A stretch of DNA of 64,000 nt, from NCBI GenBank assembly GCA_963978905.1, contig OZ022258.1, positions 46,174,591-46,238,590 of the forward strand, in the 5' to 3' direction. The stretch is from Trichostrongylus colubriformis (lineage: Eukaryota > Nematoda > Chromadorea > Rhabditida > Trichostrongylidae). Positions 11,101 through 20,749 of the stretch are shown in pieces; the first letter of the stretch is position 1, and each line of letters opens with the position of its first letter. The position numbers were made by a program, and so were the translations under genes. A model generated the notes under the pieces. It worked only from the letters and a program-made list of their open reading frames with translations. It was not told where the DNA came from and made no database searches.

Positions 11101-14100
11101 ATCAGGACGGCATACCGTAGTTGATGTTGCCCAATTAAGGTCGTGCCTACCTGGAATTAAAAATGCTCGCAATCAATGCAAGACACTGTGCAAAAGCAGA
11201 GTAGTAAAAGAATCACGAAAATTAACGAGTTCTTCAAAATTAGGGTTTTCTACGTCTATTCAAAAGCGTGTGTGGCGTCTGAGCACATTCCGTGCACTTA
11301 TAGTAACAACGCAATTCAAGCGATTCCTAAAATTGACTGGGGTACGTCTGAACTGATCACTGTGTCCCATTCTCCTACATCCTAAACTTACAATCTTGTG
11401 TCGTACTGTATGGGAAAGGAATTACTCACCAGACAATCCCAAAACGTCCATTTTCTTGAGATTTTTACATTCCATAACAACAACAGAAAGTTTGTTCTTA
11501 TTTGGAACATAGCGCAATGCAAGGCATACTTCTCCTAGTCGGTTTTCCTGAAAAAAGATTCGTTTTTTGCTTTCAACTCCAAGAGGAAATTACCACCCAC
11601 CGGAGGGCTTTCAATGGGCACAGTTTTTTCAATTGTTGTGGCAAGGTCGATTTTTCCGAGTGGAATGGAGATCTGACCAATCTGAAGGCGTGAGTTATAG
11701 GAGCAGGCCACTTGGACTGGATGAACCACATGTTTACCTGATCGTGTTTTCCAAATCGATCGAAGTCGAAAACATTCAAAACCAATGTTTGCCCACCGAT
11801 TTCATTGTAGGGAATCTGAGAAAAAGAGCAGTCGTTACAAATGAAAAGATCACCAGAGTACAAATAAATAATCAGTTAGGTTCAAAAAGGTATGCTTGCC
11901 TTGAAAGTGAAACTCTCATTGAAAACGGGATTGAGCGATTTGCGTTGCACTTTTGTCTGGAACTTCTTCTTCTTGTCGGGTAGAAGAAATAGCTTCACAT
12001 ATGGATCCGAAGTGCCACCGAGATCCATAGCCGGTAGTTCTTCGGCTTGTATGATCACAACCGTTAACTAAAGCAAGAATACTCGTAAACTATAGTTTTA
12101 GATAGCCCAGAACTGTACACATTTGTTTGAGATTTAGTCCACAGTGGTAGAGAAGACGAGTTCAAAATCTATGGATACTCATTTACAAGGAAATAACCGT
12201 TTTGCCTAAAGAGCTGAATGGTTTTTTCCATCCAGAAAGCTAGCAGAAAATAAAAACGAAGGCATAGCAGCGTCCATCATTATATATTGTGACTTAATAT
12301 AACAGCAGATGCACCTGTCCCTCTATAGAAGGGCTGTTGTCACTCTTAGTTTTCTCCTTGTAGATTGAATCAAAATACATAAAAAAATTCGCATTAAGGG
12401 CAAAACAAGTGAAATTGACCTATTATACTCCCAAAGACACCGCCAGAGGTATTGAAAAATGAGAGCTGGGAAGACCTACTCGAATACTCCAGTTCGAAGA
12501 AAATGATCTGCGGCAAAATTCCCATCAAAAAAGTGCACATTGGGTTCTTCATTGCGGGCCCGCCGCGTTGCCAGTCGTGCTGCTTCGCCTCCGCTGGGCG
12601 ATTTGCTACGAACACGGGGCAACTTCCGCGGCTCACTGACTTGACCCCTCCCCGTCTGGGTCTACCCCCACCGGTTAGTGATGCAGAGGGGTGCGACATG
12701 GAAGGAGTGAGAAATGAGGTTTTGAGTTTCTCCTTTTTATCACAGGTTTTTAATCGTTATACTCCGTTCTTTCTTTACTTTTACACTACTCATCACCTAT
12801 GTACATCTTCATAATCTACAATTATTCCTTAATCTGTCTGAATTACCTTAGCGGTGTCTCTAACTCCTCCTAATACAGCATAGCTCTCGCGACAAAGACT
12901 CGGAGCTTGATCCGCTTTGGTGACTAGTGCTCAACACATTCAGGTTATCCCATAAAGAGCTAAGAGTGTCGGCTAAAGGTGTAGACTGGCCGAAACGATG
13001 TTTAATTGCAAAACAAAACAGATCTTCCAATCTTCCATCATGTAATACACTTGTATGAGACGCTCGAAGGAAAACAGGCTGCTCAAGCTCATAAGCCAAA
13101 CGAACTGCTCAGGCCTCCATTGCACAGATTTTAGGCCAATCATATCATCCTTTTGTGTCGCTTCTGACGCTGAACATTGTAAGGAACTCTCATAATGTTA
13201 TGGACCCTCCCTGAGACATGGAGTTGACTAGGTGCGCACTTGAAGACTTCTTAAAATGAACGCTAATGAGTTTTGATCCCACCACATCCCACGAAACTGC
13301 TTATCACACCAAATTTTTGTGGTTCCAAAGCATCACGTGATTCTGACGAAAGTTGCCTGATTCTCAGCCCTACGGTTTTTGAGCTTTGAAGCGCTAAAGT
13401 ATGGTGAATTGAGCCTAATCAAGCGATTGTTCATTCTAACGAGCCGCCATTTGGACGTGTACAGCCCGATCTTCCCTGATTCTCAGTCATAAGTTACCTC
13501 CCTTTTTATGAGGTTTTCTGATCGGCCTGAGAAAAACGATCTTCGAAGGTTGTTGTTGAAGTAGTGAATAATAAGTCGCGCATATGATTTGCGGTCCATT
13601 CAACGAAGCAGCTCCCTTGTCAGATGTTATTGACGAAAACTAGATTGCTTTTTGTGCACGAGGCACGAGGTACGAGTAAGAAGGTCGACGGGTATTGTTC
13701 TTCTCAAAAAAAAAGCCAAAAAATCATTGAGCTCTCGAGCCACAAGAGAAGGGGTGGTTATAGGACGGCAAAATGAGAAAATTCTAGGATAAAACATATT
13801 CTTGAGAAGAACATAGGTCAATCCCATATCTGATTGCACCACGCGCCTCCCTCCTGGAACAGACCTATACACAATGACTTGAAACGGTCAGTCGTTGTAG
13901 TCAACAGTGATTCCAACTTTTCGGATTCGCCTGATACTGTCTTTGAGGGAGTGAGAGGATTTCCTGGATGGATATAGAGTTTGATTCGTGGACCACATTT
14001 GTGAGAGTTGCCCCACCAGGGTACATAGGTGTCGAGGGTTCCTTGACAGGGAGCCTATTTGACCGCACGGAGGAGGGGGTCGTATTTGAGCGGAGGGAGG

Positions 14101-15477
14101 CGGGGGTCGTTCCTGCAGAGGTCTGTGATAAGCGCAAGAGTCTAAACTTTTAATAAGCGGATGAGAAGGGGAGGATTTTCGCAGCGAACTCGGATGGAAT
14201 TTTACGTAAATATTCTTTCGTTTCATGTAAAAATACATAGCAATAAAACACATTGCAACTATACAATTCGGCAACAGTTACTGGTATTTTGGAGGTTAGA
14301 AAAAAATGGTGGGGGAGAGGGTGTCGTACCGAAGCGTATTTTCCTCGACACCTGGGAGTGCCCCGGTTGCCACCTGTCTCAGGACTACTTCCCCAGGCTG
14401 AGGTATGTAGTACTGGCACGACAGCACCCAGTTTTACAGTCCCTAGGAAATCCCATCCCAAAAGCGCCCTTCTGTTTTGTCGTAATGGGATATTATTATG
14501 CCGTAGAAACGAATGTTTCCGCCTAACCAGTAATGACTTTCACTCTGATGCCTTGTTTACAAAGCCGTTCACGTTTTCATGAGTGAACGGCTTTGTAAAC
14601 AGGGACTGTAAAGGGGTTCGAGCAAGAATGCGTAAAGAAACCGATAATAATGTCCGTTTTTCATCGTGATCAGCGGCTTTCATCGCTGACAATCTATAGA
14701 CGCATAAGCAATTATTGGTCAGCCTTCCTAGCATTCCAACTATATAAAATGCTTCGCCTGTCTGTCCCTCCGTCCGCCTGCTAGTCCTCCGTCTGTCCGT
14801 CCTCCTATCTGTTATGAGTTTAGGCATAAAATGAAAAAATATGTGAAGATGGGGACAAATCTAGAATGGGTAGGGCATGGGACAAGAAGCAAAGAGCAAA
14901 CATGAACCAAGCCAAGCTCCGCCCACGGTGGGCGGGACGTGCACTGGAATGTTGCGTTTTCAGACCGAAATTGTTAATTGGGTACCAATATGACCCAAAC
15001 GTGGGGGATTGATGGATTAAGGTCAGGGATAACTTTCTGAAAGTCATGAAAGAGGCCTGGCCACAGTGGGCGAAGCCCACCTAGAGTGGGCGGTCCTCAC
15101 AAGAAAAACTCATAAATAGGTCACAACGCATCTTTGGGACCAGGAAAAAATCGATAGCGAAAACCAGCCCACAATGGGCGGGGCGTGATGTGGTAATGTG
15201 GGTTCAGAGTGAATTTACAAAAAAAGCAACTCCGATCGACTCACTGATGCCCATGATGTTAGTAGTGCAGTAGTGTGCAGTAGCACTACTGGTGGCGTTA
15301 TAAACACTACAGAATAAGTTGAAATTGAAATTCTTTAGAATGGCGAAAAACTTATTGAAATAAAAGAAAAAAGACTAGCTAACCGCATTTTTGTCGAAAT
15401 CGTAGTCGAGTTTGTAGGATAGACGACCGAGGAACTTTTTCTCTTTTTCGTCCTCCTTTTTCTTCGACAAGGACATA
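8033..15477 (-). CDS. snt: Synaptotagmin family gene (tandem C2 domains), eight exons, 5' end uncertain
   Basis: Synaptotagmins are Ca2+ and phospholipid sensors of regulated exocytosis; C2A and C2B bind membranes and SNAREs at the vesicle-plasma membrane interface. I read exons (minus strand) at 15477-15384, 12067-11900, 11815-11738, 11681-11601, 11547-11430, 8568-8435, 8379-8314 and 8149-8033. All junction phases agree, and the product is about 284 residues. C2A begins [12 protein letters not shown], continues with QAEELPAMD and GGTSDPYVK, and has the calcium loop [12 protein letters not shown]2B begins [15 protein letters not shown], with [16 protein letters not shown], the basic strand [19 protein letters not shown] and [10 protein letters not shown]. 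The C terminus has the family signature PRRSVAQWH before the stop. All C2A aspartates are kept; the fifth C2B acidic position is E. Introns are 53-84 bp, 164 bp, 2861 bp and 3316 bp. No membrane-spanning exon was found, so either the 5' part lies beyond an unrecognised intron or the gene starts at 15476. The paralogue number is not resolved. Confidence 0.95.
8314..8379 (-). CDS. snt: snt exon 7 of 8 (C2B third calcium loop)
   Basis: This 66 bp exon (TTATTACAG acceptor, CAG|GTGGGG donor) encodes [20 protein letters not shown] plus GQ. The DYD pair of C2B loop 3 is present and the distal acidic residue is E (SNE). Introns on either side are 55 and 164 bp. Confidence 0.93.
8435..8568 (-). CDS. 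snt: snt exon 6 of 8 (C2B polybasic strand)
   Basis: This 134 bp exon follows TTTTACAG and ends at a consensus CAG|GTAAGT donor. It encodes [37 protein letters not shown] and VTPEKMQ. The polybasic patch KRLKKKK of synaptotagmin-1 is KRLEKKK here, one acidic substitution within an otherwise conserved strand. Confidence 0.96.
8785..9675 (-). mobile_element. Mariner element (891 bp) inside the large snt C2B intron
   Basis: TTAGGTTGGTGAAAAAGTCC at 8785 and its exact complement ending at 9675 form perfect ~26 bp inverted repeats. A TA duplication sits at 8783-8784 and 9676-9677. The transposase relic is on the minus strand, the same sense as snt. The element is about 0.4 kb shorter than an intact mariner, and the loss is on the N-terminal side. 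The perfect TIRs suggest a younger insertion than the 1145-2033 copy. Confidence 0.93.
8859..9470 (-). pseudogene. Mariner transposase C-terminal two thirds, DD34D, inactivated
   Basis: The final 117 codons are intact (9212-8859): [20 protein letters not shown], then [17 protein letters not shown], then [18 protein letters not shown] and [13 protein letters not shown] to the stop. Counting from the D of HDN to the D of PSDYH gives 34 intervening residues, the mariner signature. Upstream the frame continues as [20 protein letters not shown] and further back as [17 protein letters not shown] before another stop. Stops plus loss of the N-terminal HTH make it dead. Hookworm mariners such as bandit are plausible relatives; this was not tested. 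Confidence 0.93.
9676..11429. other. Rest of the 2.86 kb snt intron
   Basis: Intronic sequence left of exon 5. It holds a perfect 18 bp stem-loop (9733-9774) directly beside the mariner and otherwise no recognisable exon or repeat. Confidence 0.5.
9733..9774. repeat. Perfect stem-loop, 18 bp arms
   Basis: GATATGTACTGTGCTGCG (9733-9750) is exactly complementary to 9757-9774, with a 6-base loop GTCATG. It lies 57 bp outside the mariner end, inside the snt intron. Confidence 0.9.
11430..11547 (-). CDS. snt: snt exon 5 of 8 (start of C2B)
   Basis: This 118 bp exon follows TTTTTTCAG and encodes [34 protein letters not shown] and VLGLS. It ends in phase 1 with a G at a GTGAGT donor. That G completes an aspartate codon with the AT that opens the exon at 8568, restoring the GLSDPYVK calcium loop across a 2.86 kb intron. 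Confidence 0.95.
11601..11681 (-). CDS. snt: snt exon 4 of 8 (end of C2A)
   Basis: This 81 bp exon starts after CTTCAG and encodes [19 protein letters not shown] through ESPP. The donor is set to CCG|GTGGGT at 11600 because it alone keeps phase 0 into the next exon; the nearby GTAATT would break the frame. The short tail to C2B is about ten residues shorter than in typical synaptotagmin-1 proteins. Confidence 0.9.
11738..11815 (-). CDS. snt: snt exon 3 of 8 (C2A third calcium loop)
   Basis: This 78 bp exon lies between TTTCTCAG and GTAAAC and encodes [15 protein letters not shown] followed by [11 protein letters not shown]. The loop-3 aspartates DFD and KHD are conserved. The serine usually found between them is glycine here. 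Confidence 0.93.
11900..12067 (-). CDS. snt: snt exon 2 of 8 (C2A core, first calcium loop)
   Basis: This 168 bp exon (56 codons, phase 0 at both ends) encodes [40 protein letters not shown] and [11 protein letters not shown]. The two aspartates of loop 1 (PAMD, TSDPY) are present. The acceptor is GCTTTAG. The donor reads AAG followed by GCAAGC, a GC-AG intron, because no GT donor keeps the frame here and the next exon joins perfectly. Confidence 0.93.
12586..12690. repeat. Dispersed repeat, copy related to 31650-31735
   Basis: Shares CGGTTAGTGATGCAGAGG and the preceding pyrimidine-rich CCCGTCTG block with 31650-31735. Element limits are not clear. Confidence 0.5.
14165..14345. repeat. Dispersed repeat, inverted relative to 48235-48345
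   Basis: The run ATACATAGCAATAAAACAC ... CAGTTACTGGTATTTTGGAGG matches the reverse complement of 48345-48235, where it reads ATACATAGCAATAATACAC. A related GGGGGTCGTATTTG stretch recurs near 14066 and, reversed, near 48230. Confidence 0.6.
14554..14601. repeat. Stem-loop, 19 bp perfect arms (22 with one wobble)
   Basis: TGTTTACAAAGCCGTTCAC (14554-14572) pairs exactly with 14583-14601 around a 10-base loop. The helix extends three more positions with one G-T pair. Located in a snt intron. Confidence 0.9.
14739..15240. mobile_element. Helitron-like fragment with 275 bp-type repeat units
   Basis: Starts with ACTATATAAAATGCTTCGCC and a GTCTGTCCCTCCGTCCGCC leader, like 27451 and 50203. About one and a half units of the repeat seen at 27508-28190 follow (TGGGTAGGGCATGGGACAAG, AAGCTCCGCCCACGGTGGGC). 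The superfamily assignment is by the leader type and is tentative; no Rep/helicase is present. Confidence 0.5.
15384..15477 (-). CDS. snt: snt exon 1 of 8 (linker and start of C2A)
   Basis: The 94 bp exon follows a strong acceptor (TTTCAG at 15478-15483) and ends at a GTTAGC donor in phase 0. One base precedes an ATG, after which the frame reads [14 protein letters not shown] and then [16 protein letters not shown]. The lysine/glutamate-rich stretch matches the basic linker that precedes C2A in synaptotagmins, and [12 protein letters not shown] is the first C2A strand. The acceptor could receive an upstream exon in phase 2 or a spliced leader; the sequence alone does not decide. Confidence 0.9.
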
Positions 15478-16279
15478 CTGAAACAAGAAGCATTGGCAAA
15501 ACGAGTAGCAAGCCTTCCATGGAACGAAAATAAAACGCGAGACTACAAATTACATTAGCACAAAAAGAATGAGCAAAACAAAGTGAATTCCGTGAGGTCG
15601 TCTCAAGTCGCTCCACGGAGGAGTGAATCCTATCCTCTCGCTGGAATGCTGTTTTTTGAAAAAAACCCCTAATTGAAAATGGAGTTTTGGACTTTGAAAA
15701 GACAAAGGTGGCTAGTGGCTTGCGCAGATATCAATGAATGAGAAGATTATAGGTACTGGTCTGCTTGAATACGCCATGATTTAGGTTTTTGTTCAAAATT
15801 GTAAGAGCAGTGGGTCACATCAACAGCCTAAACAAGGATGTTAGAGGTATTAGATGTCCAAGGTACCATAGCCACCATTTGCCGACGCCTATAATTTTCG
15901 CAATTAAAAGTGGTGGAGAGCAGAACCCGCCTAGTAGGACCAACCATAGGGCTGAGGACAGCTTTGGTCGCTTCAAGGGAATACACCCTCCCCTCGTTGC
16001 AAGATATTCTGAAGCCTTACGAGGCTTTCCGCGATCTGATGTCAGATAAACTTTACTGTAGTTTTGATGTTTTCACATTCATCAGGCGTTAGTGTAAAAG
16101 ACAGAAATGTCAATGCTTTCGCTTTTTCGCACTTGAGTAAATCTTCCACTGAACCGCGTGCCGATCACTCCCCTGGTAGAGGTTTTGATATAATACAATC
16201 CTTCCCTCTCTTAAAGAGGCTTTCCCCGAGCATGCTACCAGATGAGTACCAAGAAGGGTGGTGAAAATCCTTGCAACTA

Positions 16280-17658
16280 TTGGGTTGGGGAATAAGTCCA
16301 CGCGGTTTTTTTAAACCCCGTTTTTCACAATGTTCCCTTGATCTATCGATAAAGCTTATACATGTTTTCGATAGAGCTTTTTTTGCTCTACAAAGAACTA
16401 CAATCTGTTTTTCGATTCCTTCGACAACCTGATATTTATGAGGTTTGGAAATGAAGTACGCTGAAGGCAAAAAGTTGACACTTGCGCACCTCATCTTTCT
16501 CGTGTGTCATTGAGATCAAAAAATGTATGTGTATAGGTTTTGATAGAGCTTTTTCAGCTCTACAGAATGATACTACTTTTTGTTTAAATCACTCAACTTT
16601 TTGCTATTTTTAAGGCTCACAAAGGCAGTACTCACAAAAGTGTGCATTTTTGTTATCTTTTCTTCCTCGCCTACCATCGAGATTGGAGAGGTTGTGCATA
16701 TATGCATTCGATAGAGCTTTTTCCGCTCTACAAGAACATACCACTCTTCTTTAGTATCCTCCCATATTTTAGCATGTAGGAATGAGTTTCCACCTGTTTT
16801 TTAACTCAAAATTGCGTAATGAAAACGAATTTCTTCGGCAGAATGTTTTACACCATTCGATAGAGCTCTTCTCGCTCTACAAGATAATGCATACGGTTTT
16901 TGTTCAAGTTGAATCTTGCCATTTTTTAGACCGTTTAAATGTCGACGTAATCGAGCATTTCCGGCACCATGTGTTGAAAATGCTCGATTTCGTCGACTTT
17001 CAAATGATTTAGAAAATGTCAAAATTCAACTTGAACGAAAACCGTATGCATTTTCTTGTAGAGCGAGAAGAGCTCTATCGAATGGTGTAAAACATTCTGC
17101 CGAAGAAATTCGTTTTCATTACGCAATTTTGAGTTAAAAAACAGGTGGAAACTCATTCCTACATGCTAAAATATGAGAGGATACAAAAGAAGAGTGGTAT
17201 GATCTTGTAGAGCGGAAAAAGCTCTATCGAATGCATATATGCACAACCTCTCCAATCTCGATGGTAGGCGAGGAAGAAAAGATAACAAAAATGCACACTT
17301 TTGTGAGTACTGCCTTTGTGAGCCTTAAAAACAGCAAAAAGTTGAGTGATTTAAACAAAAAGTAGTATCATTCTGTAGAGCTGAAAAAGCTCTAACAAAA
17401 CCTATACACATACAATTTTTGATCTCAATGACACACGAGAAAGATGAGGTGCGCAAGTGTCAACTTTTTGCCTTCAGCGTACTTCATTTCCAAACCTCAT
17501 AAATATCAGGTTGTCGAAGGAATCGAAAAACAGATTGTAGTTCCTTATAGAGCAAAAAAAGCTCTATCGAAAACATGTATAAGCTTCATCGAAAGGTCAA
17601 GGAAACATTGTGAAAAACGGGGTTTAAAAAAACCGCGGGGACTTATTCCCCAACCCAA
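16280..17658. mobile_element. Large foldback (palindromic) transposable element, 1379 bp
   Basis: The sequence from TTGGGTTGGGGAATAAGTCC at 16280 is mirrored, as its reverse complement, up to 17658. The centre is near 16969 with a spacer of roughly 15 bases. TA dinucleotides flank both ends (16278-16279, 17659-17660), so it behaves as a Tc1/mariner-type insertion. The arms (~680 bp) differ at only scattered positions. Each arm carries four copies of a small stem-loop with core TAGAGC...GCTCTA (16372, 16544, 16712 and 16861 in the left arm). No transposase is visible. The open frames on both strands are mirror images and are not taken to be genes. Confidence 0.93.
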
Positions 17659-17749
17659 TATCATCTTCGATATAGAGACGCATTTTGTACGACTTTCGGC
17701 GAGAACGAAGGTAACCAGTTAATCAATCAGTTGTTCCGGCGAGTATTTC

Positions 17750-18210
17750 TCAAAGGAATCGCTCACAGAAATTCCATTATTGTAACTTCTCTTAAAATCA
17801 CTCTACTAGATACAATACAGCACATTAACAAAAACATAAAGAGAATCGAGAATTTCCTTTATTCCGAAGCACAAATTGAAAAACTAGAAAAGCGACACGT
17901 TTGAGTTCCCGCCACATTTCCCGCCGCAACATTCGAACGCCGTCAGCGGCCACGAAATTCAAACTACACGCCCGAATGATGATTCGTCCTCTGCGTCCCT
18001 GACCACGTAAGTGTCGCCTCTTGCTACACGGCTTTCTGGCCTGCTAACCCACTCGGACGTCCCACCCGTCGTCCACCATTTTGGGGAGCTCTGTCCCAAA
18101 TGGATTCTTGTTTATGTGCGTGAAACTATGTATGGGACTAATAGTAGGCAAATACAAAACAAATATGTGGGTAAGAAAAGAACCAAGATTTCTGTTGACG
18201 ATTCCTTTAA
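17750..18210. repeat. Dispersed repeat family A, copy 1
   Basis: Aligns by eye over about 450 bp with 21815-22255 in the same orientation. Shared blocks include ATTTCCTTTATTCCG, CACATTTCCCGCCGC (versus TACATTTTTCGTCAC) and GGGAGCTCTGTCCCAAATGG (versus GGAAGCTCTGTCTTGTAAAT). Neither copy has a long conserved reading frame. Confidence 0.7.
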
Positions 18211-19199
18211 CCGGTGCTTGACCTAATGGATAGCTCAGACCGACGCCTTCTGTTCATTGCCCTACCGCCCCTATCATTTTTACGCGTGATTTTCCTGGTT
18301 AGCAATTCTAGTACATCTTATTCCACTTCTCTTCCATTGATTGGTTGATTCAAAAGGAACTCAGTTTCATTCTTCTTTCTACATACTTCTAAATATACAT
18401 ATGAGTGAATGAACTCCTTTCTGAAGCCTTCAAAATTATAAAATAAAATAAAGAAATATGGAAGGCAAATGACCGATCTGGAGCGACGTTATCACAGAAG
18501 ACAAATAAAGCTGTGGTTGCTTCGGTGCTGAAAAGCCCATTCCACGAACGGCCTTGTGTAAGAACATGTAAAGGGCACCGGAAAGCGGCAATGGGGGAAA
18601 GCAGCATTGGAAAGTTCCGACGCTCATCGCGCTTCACTTTAAAGCTGCAGCTATTCACTGGTCGAGTCGTTGCAATGGCGGGGTAACATTTGCAGTTGGC
18701 TGGTATACCTCTCGCCTGCTGCATCCACCTCTCAGCGACTAGTGACGCAAAAGGTATTCAAGGGGAAGAGTGAGGAAAATCTGCTACTTCTGGCGTTTTT
18801 TGGCCATTTCCGCCTGTTCTTCAACAGTTAGTGCACTTCCTACCGCATGAAATTTCAAATTCCAGACTCGGCCCGAACCACCTTTCCCGGTGCCTTTAAA
18901 GGCTAGTTTGATGGCACGTGTTTATCGCACTGTGTCAATGTTTCCCACTCACTCAAGTTGTAATTCTGTGAGCATTTGAGGAGCGTCTGTGTACATATGG
19001 ATTCCATCTTACTTTGCAATTGTAAACTGGAAGAATGCACATTCGCAGACTTTTGAATATTCTCGGCTACTTTGAAATTCGGAGCTACTCTCCTTGCAAC
19101 CTAAGGGCAACTACTGTCAAGTGCGACTTAAAGGAACCGGAAAGGGTTCCAAAAAAAGGAAGACGCAAAAAAGTGATCATTTTGCAACGAACATTCAAC
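18211..19199. other. No recognised gene
   Basis: Unremarkable sequence between two dispersed repeats. A minus-strand open stretch of 111 codons (18724-18389) has no recognisable motif and no strong splice context. Confidence 0.35.
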
Positions 19200-19440
19200 G
19201 TTAAAAGCGACAATCGTCCAGAATTAAAGAGCGCGACGCGGTGGTGTGTGTATTCGCATCACATTCGCATCACTTCGAACTGCACACACTCACTTTCCGA
19301 GTCGTCCGCTGTAGAGATGTCATTTGTTGTCTCGTAGAGTGTATTTCATTCACTTGTGATGATGTGAAATAAGTGAACAACACACAGCAACAAGCAAGTA
19401 AACCAATCAAATGAAGAATGAGCGAAAGCGTAAGAAAAAA
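19200..19440. repeat. Dispersed repeat family B, copy 1
   Basis: Contains GCATCACTTCGAACTGCACA, TTCCGAGTCGTCCGCTG and ATTTCATTCACTTGTGATGA. The same order recurs at 20750-20960 (same strand) and, reverse-complemented, at 29190-29330. It is followed by AACAAGCAAG and AATGAG-type tails in the direct copies. Confidence 0.7.
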
Positions 19441-20749
19441 GTGTGATTACAATTAAAACCTTATCAATTCACTTCGACTTCTTGGCAAGGTGTCGTGTGT
19501 GCATTGCGGCGACTGCAAGCCACCGTGATGTTATACGGTAAGCCAAAATTGCTCCCCTCCCGGTGTCTAAACACCCACGAAGAGTGTTTTTTTGTCCTAA
19601 AGAGCTGAATTTGAGTGAGTGGTGTTTACGATTTTGTCCATTTGTGTTTGTGTACATATGAAAGTGTGCACGTTAATCATAATTATTCTGCGGCAACACA
19701 CACAAGACTCGAAAACAAGCCAGCCACTAGTGGCCAGCGAGTAGACAAAGGCTTGTCGAAATAATGTACAGCAGTAAGCGAAACTAAGCGACATTGGCGA
19801 GAATCGCGATAGTAAGTGATTTCATGCGAAAAATGATTGGTACAAGGAGAGTATTGTAAAGATGTGAACAGTCAAAATCAGTAGACTGGTAAAAATAGAG
19901 AGAGACATGCCAGATGTAGCGCATAGCGATATGAAGCGATAATACGCGAAAGTAAGCGAGAACAAGCGACAGTACGGTCGCACCACTAGAGAGATATTTT
20001 GATAATATTCAGAAATATTAGGTTGTAAGAAAAGTTGTGGCCGGTTAGGTCTTGACCAAGATTAATACTAATTTCAAAGTGAGTCGATAAACTTACATAT
20101 TGTGCTCCTTAGATAATGAAAAGGTTGCCCTTTCGGGCTCATATGCCACAAAGAGCAAAGGCACTTTTTGGCTGACTTCACTTCACAATTTCTTGTAACG
20201 TCAAGTTGCTACGGAGGCAGCTACAAAATGTCAGCCCTGCAAGGGACAGAGGCATAGCATTAAGTATAGCAGCTTGTCCCTGATCCGAGAAGTGAGAGAT
20301 GAGAGCGAGTTGCTCGACTTTTGAACTATTCATAGCTTTGATCAATAAGCGCCCGTATTTGTAGAGGATGTCTAAAAGAATTGGTTCTCCTAATACAGAT
20401 GTGATCGACCATCTTAGGTAGCACTCATTCGTCAAAACTCAAAAAATTGGCGACTGCATTTGTCACAAATTGTCTATCAGAAAGTGAAGGAGAGTTAATA
20501 TAGGAAGAAATTTCCGTCTTATAACGAATATCCGGTCAGAAGTGATAAGACCGCCTTTATACTCTGCAATGCCGCCGGCGTGTTCGTGTCTCTGCGTCTC
20601 CGTCTATGCCAGCCTCCTCGTTACATGTGTCATCTCTGCACCTCACCGTTGCTACTCTGCCTCACTGCCTGTGAACGCAGCCACGCCCTGGTGCTCTGAG
20701 TATGAACGTGGCCTAATCGGTAGCGAAACTCAGGTTGAAAAACATGACG
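19441..20749. other. No recognised gene; short GCGA-rich tract
   Basis: Near 19770-19980 there are several loosely spaced AAGCGA/TAAGCGA words. A lone mariner-like terminal sequence (TTAGGTTGTAAGAAAAGTTG at about 20019) has no partner that I could find. A minus-strand open stretch at 20435-20178 is not recognised. Confidence 0.4.

Larger units (their letters stand above)
12068..15383. other. 3.3 kb snt intron between exons 1 and 2
   Basis: Contains a dispersed repeat shared with 31650 (12586-12690), a repeat shared with 48240 (14165-14345), a strong stem-loop (14554-14601) and a Helitron-like fragment (14739-15240). A minus-strand open stretch at 13099-12860 is unrecognised. No additional snt exon is required, because exons 1 and 2 join in phase. 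Confidence 0.6.

Noticed and set aside
11590..11600. GTAATT as donor of snt exon 4
   Set aside because: It leaves phase 1 and breaks the conserved C2B start. GTGGGT just upstream keeps phase 0.
15480..15520. Hydrophobic minus-strand peptide [18 protein letters not shown] just upstream of snt exon 1, resembling a membrane anchor
   Set aside because: It reads across the TTTCAG acceptor in a different frame from exon 1, so it would destroy the C2A reading frame. Most likely it is the pyrimidine-rich intron end.
16165..17722. Several open frames on both strands across the foldback element
   Set aside because: They are mirror images created by the inverted repeat and have no recognisable protein features.
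20019..20040. Single mariner-like terminus TTAGGTTGTAAGAAAAGTTG
   Set aside because: No complementary end was found within several kilobases, so no element can be delimited.
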